Positions 1 through 13,241 are shown, counted from the stretch's first letter. The stretch: DNA of 64,000 nt from Megamerina dolium (GCA_963854835.1 OY978525.1:106276917-106340916); one strand, 5' to 3'. Numbers and translations are program-made. Notes: a model not told the origin generated them from the sequence alone.

Positions 1-91
1 GTATGCAGAATAAAGATTATTATGTTTGAATATGTTCGATATAAAAACAAAAATTCACTAAAAATCTATATGATTAATATTTCTTAATAGA

Positions 92-1085
92 ATGGTATGG
101 CTCTACTCCGGCTCTGGACAGCTGTCACGCACAGGCGTGAACTGTTTAGCTCTGTCTATCCCTTGGAACTCCAGACCGTCAACGATCGTACTAGAAAAGC
201 GGTATAAAGTAGATCTACGTGCGGCCAGCTCCTTGAGTCAGACCCTGAGGCTGAGCCCGGTAGACTTTGCTTTCGCATTTTCACTGACGGCTCCACGACT
301 AAAGAAGGTTCTGGTTCTGGAGTATTCGTGGAAATTGACGAAACTCAACTCAACTCAACAGGTGTATGCAATACAGAAGGCAATGGATTATAACGTGTGG
401 ACAAGAGGCTGAAAGGCAAGTCTATTTGTGTCTGCACTGACAGTCAGGCTGCGCTGCTGGCCTTGAACAACCATAACAACACTTCCAAGATGTCGGAGCT
501 CTGCAAATCAAGGCTAAATTATGTCGGAAGCCATAATAGTTTATCGCTGATGTGGGTCCCCGGGCCACGTGGAAATCGTAGGCAATGAGACCTCTGATGC
601 ATTAGCAAAAGAAGATTCTGTGGCTGATTTAATCGTCCCTGAGCCTGCTTTGCCACTACCCGCTGGAGCCAACAAGGCCATCACGGTCAACACCTGGGCT
701 CATCTAGTTTATAAGTCGAGGGAGGCTATAGATGGACGAAATCCATGTTACCTACACATATCGGGTAAAAGGTCGCATTTCCTCCTATCTCTAGGTAGAG
801 GTGATTGCGGAATGCTAGTCGGCTTGGTAACAAGCCACTTTCGATGGGCAAAGCACATGGAAAAGGAAGGACTAGAAGGCTGTGCACTTTACCCAGCCTG
901 TGAAGAAGAAGATGCGACGTTGGTCTCCACTTTTTATGTGTCTGGCCTGCTTTCGCTCGAATCAGATTTAAGATCTCTGGCACTGATGTGCTGAGAGCCG
1001 TAGAGCTTGGGTCTTTAGCACCACAGGATCTATTCCGATATCTTCGGAGAAAGGGTAGATTGAAAACACAATAAAATGGAATTTC
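92..1085 (+). pseudogene. Non-LTR retrotransposon 3' fragment with RNase H (I/LOA-like), decayed
   Basis: Three overlapping frames together give the C-terminal part of a retrotransposon polyprotein. Around 280 a frame reads TDGS followed by a glycine-rich strand, around 436 it reads CTDSQAALLAL, and around 545-610 it reads WVPG...HVEIVGNETSDALAKE. This is the order of RNase H type I motifs, with its active-site Asp/Asp/Glu neighbourhoods. Downstream come a helical stretch and a Cys-rich remnant (about 800-920) like the zinc-knuckle tail of I/LOA-clade elements. Frame changes near 390 and 575 and the lack of any RT domain show a dead, 5'-truncated copy. The 3' end near 1060-1120 (a CAATGGACCAATAAA-like stretch) resembles 3' UTRs of this class. 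Confidence 0.75.
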
Positions 1086-1099
1086 GAGCACAGTACAAT

Positions 1100-3000
1100 G
1101 GACCAATAAATGTCTGAGTGCTGCGCTTGATTTCTTATTGTTCCAAAAAAAAGACGATATTTTTTTGTGTAAAATAAGTTTACACGTGTGTTGGGAATTC
1201 ATCGGAAAATTTTTTTTTACGAAATACCGTTGTCGACGTTTTGAAAAATGGCAAAGCTTGTAAATTTCTGAGCTACATACTTAAATCGCAATATATCGGG
1301 TTCTACTAGTCCGATTTAGATCGTTCTCCATCCGTTGGATAGATAATCTGATATACTTTATTATTTCTGTATTAAAACTGTTTGAGATTTAAAATTGAGT
1401 GTATAAAAAATTTAATGAAAATTTCAAACGGCTTTTTCATGCGCGTTCCCAGGGATGATTTTTTGGACAGCACCAATGCACGCCCCATATATTTTTACAA
1501 AACGTGGATCGTGGGTGGGTTCAATCCCCGACTGAAGCATAACAAAATTTAATATTGAAAAAATTTTCCATTCGAACGGTACTCACCTGCCGGCAAGATG
1601 ACAATTTTTTCCGTCAGTAACAATTTGCCAAAATGCTTCTTAAAAGAGCTCTGTGACAAAACTAAGTTAAGCTAAGTAGAACGCATCCCCAGATTTTGTA
1701 TGAAAGTAAAGGATTTCTATACGGCTTTCCAAGGAACGCATATAACGCATTACAAAATACCTAAGTGTATATATTATTTGTCTAGCCTCTTGTTAACAAA
1801 ATGTTCATTATGTAATTCTTTAAACAAAAAATTCAACTCACAAAGAATATATATAAAAAGTGTGTATTTTGCCTTTGATAAAACAAAAAAAAAACAAAAA
1901 AAAAATTCAAACAAATTAATTTCCGCTCAGAGATGCAAATCATTATTACAATGTTAAAAATAAATATTGTGTATAATATTAAATTAATTTTATTCATTTA
2001 TTTCTTTAAAGTGAAATTTTGGTTTTTATAAATTTTAATTAAAATTATACTACCCACAACAGCTGCTAAGCCAACACTCACGGTCTCATCATTGTAAAAT
2101 AAGTACATTGAACAATTTAAATCCATATTGTTAACCCCAAAATGATCAAAAGAAAAGGAAGAATAAAATTACTTCTGGTATTACCACAGGATTTGCACCA
2201 CCACCAACAACACCTGTTTACAACATTACCACAAAAAGGTGAACAAACAAATAAAAGGGCATATAGTAATAAATCCAATGAATATTCCAATTCAACATTT
2301 ATTTATGCGAGTACTAATACACTGGAAAAAAAATATATTAAATTTAATATGAGTTTTTTAAATATATTTTTGATTTATATGGCTTAGTATGTGGCCATTA
2401 AAATACCATAAGATAAGATATCACGTCTTAGTCCTCGACATTCCAAACCAATTTCGAGCACAAATATTGTTGGCAAATTCAACGTCAACACTTTTGAGAT
2501 CGGTGGGCACTGTGCCCATTGATTCATGTCATTTTGATCAACACTCAAAATTTACCTATGATTATCAAGAGAGCTGAAAACCGAATTCTGTTTACAAAGA
2601 GTTGACAAAAAAAAACATACAATATGCATTCTATAATATTAAGCAAATCATTAATTCTACCATTAAATGTACATATTGCGTTCCGTGTACGAATTTAATT
2701 ATAACGATATTAAATAATATTAATTGTTTATTTTTAAAAATTATGCATTCATATATTAATTATAATTGCACAGATAAATCCTGCATTTATAAATGGAAAA
2801 ATATTAATTAAAAATTATTATTTATAATTAGGAGATAACATCAGTATTAAATTATAATAAGACAATCTTTTGTTGATTTCTCATCTTCTATATTTTTGCA
2901 TGTAAACGAATAAGGGGGACGGTGATATACTGGGTGGGCCAATGAAGAAATGATATATACATATCTTTTGGGGGTTCCGCTACAAAGTTGTAATTTAATC
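1100..3000. other. AT-rich non-coding stretch with one SINE fragment
   Basis: No coding signal beyond short chance ORFs. Apart from a SINE fragment at about 1500-1680, the stretch is A/T-rich sequence with poly-A and poly-T runs (for example 1885-1906). Confidence 0.6.
1500..1680 (+). repeat. tRNA-derived SINE, 5'-truncated copy
   Basis: Starts within the tRNA-like head (GTGGGTTCAATCCCCGACTG resembles a B box) and continues with the body shared by the copies at 6204, 16868 and 43819: the 'gaagcataacaaaatttaatat', 'cattcgaacggtactcacctg' and 'aaaagagctctgtgacaaaact' blocks. It lacks the A-box end and the 3' tail. Confidence 0.75.
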
Positions 3001-3014
3001 CCAGAGATACAACA

Positions 3015-3250
3015 TTAGTTTAATGGTCTTCTGATCTATAGCTCGTGGATTCAATATCCGGCTGAAGCATAAATTTAATATCGTAAAGATTTTTCTTTCG
3101 AACGATACCCACCTGTCGGCAAGCAATTGGTAATTCTTCTTCTCAACCGGGTTAGGAACCGGCTAAAATAAGTAGGACCCTTCTACCACTGTCCAAAATT
3201 TAACAAGCACAACAGTACTCGAAGAGAAGCTAAGCCAAAGTGCCTTACCT
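3015..3250 (+). repeat. tRNA-derived SINE, diverged copy
   Basis: Same order of blocks as the full copy at 16868-17236: TGGTCTTCTGATCTATAGCTCG head, B-box-like GGATTCAATATCC, the TTTCGAACGATACCCACCTG block, AACCGGCTAAAATAAGTAGG, then AAGAGAAGC. About 100 bp is missing in the middle. Confidence 0.75.
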
Positions 3251-3713
3251 TATAATTGCCACTTACTTTTATTTATGTTTAGCACAAATGTTGGAGAGTA
3301 AAAATAAATGAGACTCGGTCATATATTTGAAACCTTTCATTTAAATATTTATAAAACGATTCCCCTCAGAGGCGGATATAGAGAATAAGTATATTTAAGA
3401 AAAATGTTAAGGAAAAATATGATAAGGATTCGCTGCTATATCAAATACCTGTGAGAAAACCGCAGCAGCGGTGGGAGCCTATTTTATATGAAAGTGTCGA
3501 AGAACGGGTTCTTTGCAAAAAATATAAATATATTTACATTTTTACGATTTATATTTTTACATTTTAGTAAAATTATCTTGGATAAAAAATCCCAAAAATA
3601 TAATATGAATGCGACTTTCAAATTAAGGATGCTCAGCTCAAGACTATTTTGAAAAATGGTCGCATCAACGTGAATTTAAAAAATCTCCTTACAGTCGGCT
3701 GGGGCCGACCAAA

Positions 3714-5029
3714 TTATACCCTGCATATGTAGAGGTATATATAAAAAGTTTGCTCGTATATCCATCCTTTTCTTCCACTACTTTGTATAGGACCTACATT
3801 AAGAAGCAGGCGGACCTCACCAATTTTGGAGGATAAATTTCTGCCTCTTATACTAAACTACATAGGTTGCAATGGGTTGACCTAGGCGTATTATTTAGTA
3901 AGTTATGGGTGTTTAATGTTTCAGATAAATCCGACATTTGTACGGAAGCTATATAAAAAGTGGGCGTGACTTATCTCTTTCTAGTATATCTAATTAATTT
4001 TTCAATATCAATCCACACCTTAAATTTGGTTGTCCTACGCTAAATGGTTTGTAAGTTATGGAGCTTAAAAGTTTTAGTTTAATTCCCTCGACTTTGTATG
4101 GGAGACCCATGAAGGAGTAGGCGTGGCGCACTGATTTTCTGCCATATTATTTTCGACTACCATGTTAATTTAAGTGTCAATTATGGTTATTCTAGACAGA
4201 AGATTGCCGAAGTTACAGCTGTTTCAATTTAAAATTTGTATGGGGGCTACGATAAACAGTGGTCGTGGTGCGCCCATTTCCTGTGAGCCTAGTTGCTCGT
4301 ACAATACTAATCCACACCTTAAATCTCGTTATTCTACGCTGAATAGTTTTCAAGTTATAACCGGTAACATTTTTTTTAATTTCCGCAACTTTGTATGGGA
4401 GACCCAAAAAGGAGTGGGGGCGGCACACTGATTTTCTGCCATATTATTTCTCACTGCCATGTTAATCTAAGTGTCAATTATGGTTATTCTAGACAGAAGA
4501 TTGTAGAAGTTACAGCAGTTTCAATTTAAAAGAAGTACAGACACTTTGTATGGGAGCTACGCTATAAAGTAGGCGTGGCTCACCCACTTTTAGCGAGGTT
4601 ATATAGGAATATAATATAACTCTATGTGCCAAATATTATTGTCCCAAGTGGTATATTATGTGAGTTATAGCAAGTTAAAGATTTTGAAAATTCCGAGGTT
4701 AGTCGCTTTGAATGCTTGGTGTGGGCGTGGCTATTGACCGATCATGCCCAATATCAATCCCCTCCGTACCCTTGGATCATAGGTTACTTGTGCCAAATTT
4801 CGTCGAAATAGCTCAATATTTACTCAAGTTATCGTGCGAACCAGCCAGGTGACAGACAGACGGACGGACGGACGGACGGACGGACGGACGGACATCGTTA
4901 AATCGAAAATTTAATCGACGCTGATCACGAATATATATCTATGTCTATATCTCCGGAGACTCCTTCAAGTGGACACAAACATCTGACCGAAATGAATATA
5001 CCATGCATATTGCATTATGCAGGGTATAA
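3714..5029. mobile_element. 1.3-kb non-coding element with short TIRs and a GGAC microsatellite core
   Basis: The ends are inverted: TTATACCCTGCAT at 3714-3726 and ATGCAGGGTATAA at 5017-5029. Inside is a tandem duplication of roughly 297 bp (about 4095-4275 repeated at about 4391-4570, starting at TTTGTATGGGAGACCCA). A GACA/GACG/GGAC tetranucleotide array follows at about 4852-4893, and then a conserved block with ATATATATCTATGTCTATATCTCC. The layout recalls the microsatellite-bearing 'mini-me'-type repeats known from Diptera; that family name is an inference. There is no coding capacity. The GGGCGTGG(C/T) motif recurs through the body. Confidence 0.6.
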
Positions 5030-5034
5030 AAATG

Positions 5035-6200
5035 TTTATCGAGTAAAGTATTCATAATTTTTTTTTTTTTTGGGTTTGGGTATTAGATTAAAAAAAAATG
5101 GATTTAAATTTGTTAATTCTCCATAGGAAAATATAAGCTTTAACCCCTCTTAAACGTCTCCAATCGTTCCCAAAATTTATATGTGATATCTTTGACCGTG
5201 GTATTATCGAATAAAGGGGTGAATTTCAAGAAATGTATATATAGATATTTTATTTTTTTATAATTTAAATAAAACAGCATGAAAAAGTATTTTGCTTATT
5301 GTAAGATTTTTTAAAATTATATTAGCCATTAACAGAAACATTTCTTGCGGATATTGCGACCATTATTTCATATAAGTAACTTTTAATGATCAAACGAATC
5401 ATTGTTGTGCGAATTTCTACTGTTCTTCCATTAAATGCAGAAAACCATTTTTTCATACGCTATTTACCACATTACCTTCACAACCAATAACAGTTGGAAT
5501 ACCTAGATCTTATCCTTTCAGCGGAAAGATCTCATTGAGGGCAGTTTTGATTAAAAATCATGTACTTTATTGTTGTAACATATGGGCAACATATTAGAAA
5601 TATGATTCTGAAAAATTACCAACATTCTCTTCCGAAATCAATTTAGTGGTGAGTTTGCCTGTGATATTTATATGGATGATTATTTTAACACCATTCAAAT
5701 TGATTGAATTTTACTTCGATCAACAAGCCAAAGATTACACTTGCATCTAGACACAACCATACACTCCGCCGCACTCTCAAATCCAAAGCACCAATCGTAT
5801 GTTTTTCAAAATTCTATCACTATCACGTTTTGCAAAATTCGAATGTTTTATTTTTATTCTACCACCACGTTTCGCTCTAACTTACTGTGGTACGTACTAA
5901 AATTACTTAAATGTATGTTAATTATGTTAATTATGTATTTATAAAAAAAAATGTTAGTTGACGCATACGTTTATAACATCTGCAAATATTTAAAGACGCA
6001 TTTGGTACCATCATACCAGCATCTAGGGTTGTTATGCCTAAATTTTCAAATCCGAACATTATCATCTAAAACTGGGAAACAAATTCTGTAACAGCTACAT
6101 AAAAACTCCAAGCTTACAAAAACTCTACAGTAAACATAAATAAAATAAAAAAAAACAGTAAACATAGTGTTCACAAAATTATATAGTCGACTTTGTTATC
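5035..6200. other. AT-rich non-coding stretch
   Basis: I see nothing here beyond homopolymer runs and short chance ORFs. Confidence 0.5.
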
Positions 6201-6203
6201 ATG

Positions 6204-6568
6204 AGTGGATGCCTTAGCTCTGTGGTTAGTGCGTTGACCTTCTGATCTGTAGGTCGTGGGTTTAATCCCAGGCTGAAGCATAACAAAATTTATTATCGAA
6301 AAGATTTTTCATTCGAACGGTACCCACCTGTCGGCAGGAATTGGCAATTTTTGCGGCAGTAACGATTTGCCAAAAATCCTTCTTAAAAGAGTTCTGTGAT
6401 AAAACTAAAGTGATGTCCCAAGGGTTCTGCCGTTCGGAACCGGCTAATATAAGTAGATTCTTTCCAATGCACAACAGTACCGGAAGAGAAGCTCGTTGGT
6501 ATCACAATGAGCCTTTCTGGCCTAAGTGTGTCCTCTCAGAAAGAGGGCAGCCACATAATCTAACCTAA
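6204..6568 (+). repeat. tRNA-derived SINE, near-full-length copy (CTAACC-tail subtype)
   Basis: The tRNA-like head carries an A-box (TTAGCTCTGTGGTTAG, about 6213) and a B-box-like GGGTTTAATCCC (about 6258). The conserved body includes the CATTCGAACGGTACCCACCTG block, AAGTGATGTCCCAAGGG and TGCCGTTCGGAACCGGCTAA. The 3' end reads GAGGGCAGCCACATAATCTAACCTAACC, a tail shared with the copy at 37534-37741 but not with the copies at 16868 or 43819. Confidence 0.85.
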
Positions 6569-6569
6569 C

Positions 6570-7780
6570 CTTTGAATCGAGAACTTTTGCTGGTCATTTG
6601 TAACAGACGACCATCCTGTTTGGTTGTTTTTCTAGATCTACCAGAGCGTGTTCTGTCATGAAACGAGTTCGTTTAAGCGTATCTTGTCAAGGTTGTGCGA
6701 ACTCCTTTCAATGAAACACCCACAATTTGTGTAATTTTTCCCATTGAATGATCAAATTTTATCATAATAACGATTTGAGCTGGTTTTCATTCTGATATCT
6801 GTTTGGTTTTTACCATTTTGATGGATTAGATTACGTTTTGACATCGGTAATTATGATCAGAACTTGTGATAAATTGTTCAAATATACCGTTATGAATTCG
6901 ACTTGTTAAGAATGCATAAAATGGAGATCCGAAAGGGTGTAAATGGTCAATACAGAAAGAGGTGAATTCTACCATCTTCTTCTTCTAATAGTAAAAGCTA
7001 ATTGTAAAATGCTTATAATAATATAAAAAATATAAAAGACTAGAATCTGTTCTAGAAACTAGAAACTTGAACACCCCGAACGACCATAGAAAAAAAGAGG
7101 ACGATGTCCGAACAAGTATGATATTACGGATTACAATCCCTACCTACAGCAAGTAATAATTCAACGGCCATCAAAACAAGAGGGATATAAATAAGTAATA
7201 AAACACAGACGTAAGTAAGTACGTAAATATCTTTGGCACGTGGGATATACTAGTCATACCAAATATACGAGTAGTCACATAAATTTGTAATTGATTGATG
7301 GCATTACACACTAATATATCTCGTACACTATTTTGATATTAATATCCAATACCTCACAAATGAAAATATTTAAATTTAGATACAAATTGAAAGAAACTCC
7401 AAAAAAAAAAAAACAAACAACAAAATTACTTTATATATAGATAATATTTAGAAACAATTACGCTATTAAATATTTATATTCAGCTGTTCTTGAATTGGTA
7501 ATATGTTACATATAAGTACGTGATAAAAGCGCAACGCTTGTCTCTTTCACACATAAATGAATTAATGGTAATTAATTATATAACTTTATTTGCTCTTCGA
7601 ATGAAGAAGTTCACTTCACATTTTTGTTTTTTTTTTTTATGATATATTTAACTCTGCATATATAAACACTAACTGAAACTAATATAATCTCAAAATAATT
7701 TTCAATCAAGTGAGTTAAATTCATGCATGCATTTTAAATTGAAAATAAGCAAAAGAAAAACGAACCGACAGCAAGTACAT
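6570..7780. other. Non-coding stretch, possible degraded DNA transposon at the left
   Basis: 6590-6900 contains phrases such as 'ccaccgagcg'-type inverted-frame debris and a reverse-strand hint of a mariner-like N-terminus, but no frame can be followed. The rest is AT-rich with no gene. Confidence 0.3.
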
Positions 7781-7782
7781 TA

Positions 7783-8035
7783 GGGTGGATCATGAAGAAA
7801 AGTATGAAAAATCACCCCCACTTTGAATGATTATGTTGAAGGTTCTCAGGATAATAAAAATAATTTTTTTCTTAACCCTCTTATAATCGCCAAATTGGTT
7901 TTTTATGATAGCTCATTTGTTAAATATCAGATTTTAAAAAATGATAGCTGAAAATGTTTCAGGATGGGCTATAATTGCTCTATATTTGACTTTAAAAAAT
8001 CATATTCAGTTCCCTTGATCCTACCCCCTTAAGTC
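7783..8035. repeat. Dispersed repeat beginning TTAGGGTGGATCA
   Basis: Starts TTAGGGTGGATCATGAAG and carries GGTTCTCAGGA, CTTAACCCTCTTATAATCGC and ATATTCAGTTCCCTTGATCC blocks. The same blocks in the same order occur at about 34718-34985. Non-coding; family not recognised. Confidence 0.6.
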
Positions 8036-8044
8036 ATCCCTGAG

Positions 8045-8965
8045 TTGGACTTTCGCAGAAAGTATGATGCAAAATTTTCTACGCGGAAGGGCTGGAGATC
8101 GGGGCTGGCTGTGGAGGAGAATATCACCAAGATCTACACTGATGGTTCAAAGATCTCCAAAGATCTTAAGGTATCAACGTCCTTCCGTCTGGGAGATACA
8201 GCTAGTATATTTCAGGCCAAAGCTCTCGGAGTAAGAGAGGCTTGGAAGATATTAGACAATCAGACACATAGATCATCGAAGGCATGTATTTTGTCAGATA
8301 GCTAAGCGGCATTTCTGGCATTGATATCACCGATAACGAACTCAGTAATGATAAGGAAGGAAGAGCTCAACACACTAGCACGCAAAATGGACATCACTCT
8401 CGTCTGGGTACCTGGTCACAGGAACATAGAAGGAAACGAAAAAGCAGACGAACTGGCAAGCAGGGAGGTAACTAACAGTGAATCCAAGTCGGCAGCTGTT
8501 GGAAGCCCCCTTAACGCCATCAAAAGAGAGCTCGAGAGCAGGCTGAAACCAGGTGGTCAAGAACTGGCGCCTGTAAAATAGCAAAAGCAACTTGTACTAA
8601 ATACGATAAGTCAAGAACCGACGAATAGGGGACCATGTAGAGAAAATAGGATGGCCCTACAACGACAGATGTCGAAACTGCAAACAAGAGGGATTCAAGG
8701 AGACGGTTTTCCACTAACTATGTTAGTGCCCAAGTCTGGGCACTCTACAACATAGAACTCTAGGGAAATTCATAATGGATAGTCTAAATAAAATTGCTGG
8801 AAATAAAATAGACGACATTAGCAGGTATATTAACGAATCAAGATGGATCGAATAGACCTCACTTCAGTGGTTCCAGGAGTGGTGTAGCAAAATGGCGCTT
8901 TTCTATGTGCTAATTGGGTCTTGGTTTCTGTCTACCGAGCAGCACTTAAACCAACCAACCAACCA
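8045..8965 (+). pseudogene. Non-LTR retrotransposon 3' fragment with RNase H (I/LOA-like)
   Basis: Frames give YTDGSKISKDLKVSTSF, then ILSDS, then WVPGHRNIEGNEKADELASRE: the RNase H motif order TDGS...SDS...H..IEGNEKADELA. Downstream, frame-shifted, comes GDHVEKIGWPYNDRCRNCKQEG and later SLNKIAGNKIDDISRYINES, which is the zinc-knuckle and C-terminal tail of this class, ending near 8855. A TAA right after SDS (about 8303) and later frame changes kill it. The 3' terminus is an (AACC)n repeat at about 8949-8974, likely the retrotransposon tail. Confidence 0.8.
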
Positions 8966-8974
8966 ACCAACCAC

Positions 8975-11900
8975 CCTAAGCAAAAATTGTTTCATCATCG
9001 AATTAAAGCTTTTCAAAAACCAATCAACTTTTCTTTGAAATCAGTTCCTATAGCAGTTTTTGATTTTTCTATGACAATTCTCAAATATATTTCATTACTT
9101 ATTTTTTGGCGCTTTGCAATACAATTACGAACAATATGACATATGAGAAATCTTCCCCTAATTTCATTTCCTGCCAAGTGTCTGACGTTTCAACCAGTTA
9201 AACAATAGGACATAGAGGCAGTTTTAGTGGTTTGAAGTCACACACTACTTTAAGGCGTTCGATGCTTTCCCCTCTTAAAAAAACAGTGCTTTTTATGGGG
9301 AGATATTATTACCCTTAATGAAAATTTCTTTTCATTATTACTCTTTTAGTTTTAGAGTTAGCTCCACACATCAAAAGGAAAAGTTGTATGGTTTTTAAGG
9401 GACTTTAATTTGATGACAGAACCGAATTTAATTTTTTAGGGGTTCGTTCAATGTCAATGTCATATATTAAGGAATTATAGACCCACCCCCACCGAGACCA
9501 TTTCAACAAGCTATAAAATCTTTTAGGATCGGATCGGACCTTTCAACATAATCTTTCAAAACTAGGGATGCAAATTTTGAAACTTAATTTTTTTTTTTGT
9601 ATGGGGAGGGAACGCCCATAAAGTACAACAACTTTTTAAAATTCAAATTCAAATTTAGTATTTCTTTTAATTTGAAAAAATTATACTTTTTCAGGGCTTT
9701 TTGGCTTGTAAGCGGCCAACTTCCCCACTAACACTCAAATTCCTCGATTCCTTTGTGTATTATTGCAATTATTGTATAGAAAAATTTTTAAATCGTAAAA
9801 AAAGCGCATTCAGCGAAAAGAAAAACCACTTGCGCGGAAGATTCCAGAAATATTTTCTTTTCCTATGTAATTTTTTTCAAAACTGAAGCTTCATATCATT
9901 ATACATCGATTATGTGAATTGCTGCATGCTCTGAAACTATAGTAGTACGCTTGAGACTATTTCAAATGGATATTATTTTAGAAAATAAAATTAATGGAAG
10001 TTTCCACCAATTTACTACTGTGCAGGGGGTTCGTTTTATACACTACATGCGACTATTGAAAAATCTACGATTTCTAGATTTTATGTAAAAAAAAATTTTT
10101 TTTTCTTTCGAATATTTTTTTTTTCATATTTTCATATATAACTCAACGTTAATCATTATCAACTGCCATCATATCTAATGATACCTTTTTAATACTTAAG
10201 TAGGTATGTATGTAGTATGTGTATAAAGCTACGTAGGTAGCAGGTACAAACAGGTGAAGTTAATTAAAAAGTTTCATAGAATATCATTTCAAATGTCACA
10301 AAAGTGTTGATTACACTTAATTAGTGTCAAGAGTTCAAGAACTCAGACGCTTATACATATACATGAACATATCAATCACTTACATTTGTACCGGCAGTTT
10401 GGCCGGTAGCCAAACGCCTCTATACGACATCATTTTCGCTATACCTAACTACTTCTCTGTCCGCTTGTAATGCAAAATTGTGTCAATGCAATAACGTATA
10501 CGTCACCAACACGAACGGCACCACAAAATAGCTATTTCGATATACTTCATCAACTAGCTACTTTACTGTCTCCTAGTAATGCATAAACGCACCAATTCAA
10601 TGAACAAAAATCGTTGGTATTCCAACATTCGTTGCATCATTCTACAAGAGGCAGATTTAGATTTTAGCCGGTGAAATGGATGTCGCACATATTTATTCAT
10701 ATAATAATTTTTAAATCACGCACAAATTTGAATTATTTCTGTACTTGAATGCTTACCACGAATAGGAAATAATGTTTGAATGCGATTTTCATTGTTGCAA
10801 AAAACGGATATATTTTTCATTTTCTTTTTCTTTGTTTTTCGTTAAGAGTTAGCGCTATCGAAATGTAATTCCCCAGGTAGGAAATTCATTTACATGTTAA
10901 ATGCGGTAGTTGAAAGGCAAGAAAGTATGATAGATTGAAGAAGAACTAGTGAAGTTCAGTAAAAGCTAGTGAATTCAGTAATTCGTCGTCAGCTACTCTC
11001 ACTGCAGGTAGTTATGTAAATACAAATACACAAATAAAGTACATTCTATAGGTATCTACACGCAATGGACATATTGTTGAATAATTAAACTTGTATATAC
11101 TACATTTCAATTGTTCATATGTACATAATTAGTAGTCGCACTTCATTAAAATGCAACTCGTAGGAAAATTGAAGAAAAAAAAAATAGGAATAGCCATAAA
11201 AAGTAATAAAATCATTAAAATTCATTTAATACTAATGTACTTACCACATTTCTTTTTGCAAATTGCAACCCTCTCTCTCTCTCTCACACACACACTCTCT
11301 TTCTCTACCTGTCTCAATCATAGAGCCCGATGACTCATTGTTAGAATTTTTTTGCAAATGTATAACATTTTCAATGAGAATATTTATGTATCGTACTACA
11401 CAAATCAGTATTTCAATTTCTTATTTATTTTCTTAATTTAGTTACAATACTACTATCAGTAATATACTTCTAACAATTTTCATTCTTCAGAATATCGACA
11501 TCCGAACAATTAATGATTATTAGAATTTGTTCAGCTTCCTTTTAATTTGTATGATTCCATTCGTAATTAAGAAACTTTTTACGTTTATTCGAAAATAGAA
11601 AATAGAAAATCAAGAAAACATAGAAAATATGAAATAAAAATATTGTGTAGTCAATAAGGATTTAAAATATTGCATTTAACATATAACAGTCTCTCCTACA
11701 GAAAAAGTGATATCAGTAAAGCTCTGACATTCGGATTCAACTAATGTTAGTAAGTCCTTTCAAGTAACGAACAAAAAATTATTTTGATATAGTGACGTTG
11801 AACATTTTTGATACAGATGGCCATATAAATGACTATCATTCATGTAGGCAGATTCAATCAAGTGTCGCTTATGAAAGAAGGCTTCAAAAATGTATCCGCT

Positions 11901-12040
11901 TTTATTTTTATTCTTCCTTTAATTTTCAATACCGTGAAAGCAAAAAAGTCTTTTCATTTTTCATCTAAGGGCTTCAACTCTAGTCCTAAGCAATTTCTAA
12001 AAAAAACTCTTAACTATAAACTTTATATTTGCAATAATAT
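8975..12040. other. Long AT-rich non-coding stretch
   Basis: No coding region recognised. It holds homopolymer runs (9584-9597, 10087-10130), a palindrome-like CGGCAGTTTGGCCGGTAGCC at about 10392, and a CT/CA microsatellite at about 11270-11300. It could be intronic or intergenic. Confidence 0.5.
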
Positions 12041-12044
12041 TGGG

Positions 12045-12830
12045 AGTATAAATAAGTTCGTGCGATTTATTTTCGAAAATAGAAATTTTATTGTGCAAAA
12101 TTGATTATACATTCAATGTTCAAAGTATTTTCCATCGCCAGCAACTGCCTTTTCCCATCTTTCTGGCAGCATACGGATTCCGCGACGGAAGAAGTCGAAC
12201 TGTTTTGAGGCAATCCATGAAGGCGCTGTGCTTCCAGGCCTTGTTTTATCAATCGCAACAAGTAATAATCGGAAGGAGCAATGTCTGGGTTATACGGCGG
12301 GTGAAGTAGGAATTCCCATTTCAGAGTTCCTAAGTATATTTGTCGTTTTTATCGACGTATTGCGGCCGTTCTTCTCGCAATTCTCGGCTCAAACGCATCA
12401 ATTGTCGTCGGTACAGATTCCGTGTGATCGTCTGATCCGATTTCAACAGCACATAATACACCACACCGAACTAATCTCACCAAATATACAGCATGATCTT
12501 CTCGCCATGAATATTCAGCTTCACCGTCGATGGTGAGTCATGGCCGGAGTATCCATACGTTGCCCGACGTTTTGCATTACCGTAATGGACCCTCTTTTCA
12601 CCGCCAGTCACAATTCTATGCAAATACCCCTTTCTTTTTTACCAATGGAGTAGTTGTTCACACGTGAGAAAACGGCGTTCAACGTCTCTTGGCTTCAGTT
12701 CATACGCCACCCGATTTCCAGCCTTTCGGATCAATACCAATTGCATTTACACGATGGCAAGTGCTTGGATGAGTGACTCGGGGCTTATATGTGCCACATA
12801 TTTATGAATTTTTTTATTTTTATTCAGTTT
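12045..12830 (-). pseudogene. mariner transposase remnant (minus strand)
   Basis: Read on the minus strand, the last part gives FFRRGIRMLPERWEKAVAGD followed by GKYFEH and a stop at 12113-12115. This is the classic C-terminus of mariner DD34D transposases, preceded by SWIASKQFD. Further upstream, frame-shifted pieces match the middle of a mariner transposase (around 12380-12560). Multiple stops and shifts; the catalytic DN motif region has been deleted or scrambled. A related copy lies at about 27360-28390 on the plus strand. Confidence 0.8.
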
Positions 12831-13241
12831 TATGATTTATCATTGAAACATACTTGAGAAGTTACTGCTTTTCCCCACAGATATGTTTCAATTTTCGGCT
12901 TTTACAGGGAGCAATAGTCAAAATTCCCTTCTCACCCAACACCACTTTAAGGGTGTATGTATGTCTCCGACAATTCCTTTAATTTCCCTTTTTAGAAGAC
13001 AACCTTATTATTATCGTTATTATTGGTCATGTACTGTGATAAAGAGATCTATTGTGCCCCGGAGAGAACATGTAATGCCATGCCATGCAATATTTTGTTC
13101 GGAATGAATGCCGAATGTTAATATTATTCACAATAGTTTCAAGACAATTTATGTCAAGTTTTTCAAATACAACAATGAAACATCAAATCATTGTACATTT
13201 TCATACAATTCTCCAACACCCAATACACAATGGCATATATA

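Noticed and set aside
726..1202. 158-codon minus-strand ORF opposite the RNase H fragment
   Set aside because: Shadow frame of the plus-strand retrotransposon sequence; no recognisable domain.
1700..1957. 85-codon ORF
   Set aside because: Lys/Asn/Ser-rich translation of AT-rich DNA; chance ORF.
8949..8974. (AACC)n as a telomeric repeat
   Set aside because: Better explained as the 3' tail of the adjacent retrotransposon; higher flies do not use simple telomerase repeats.
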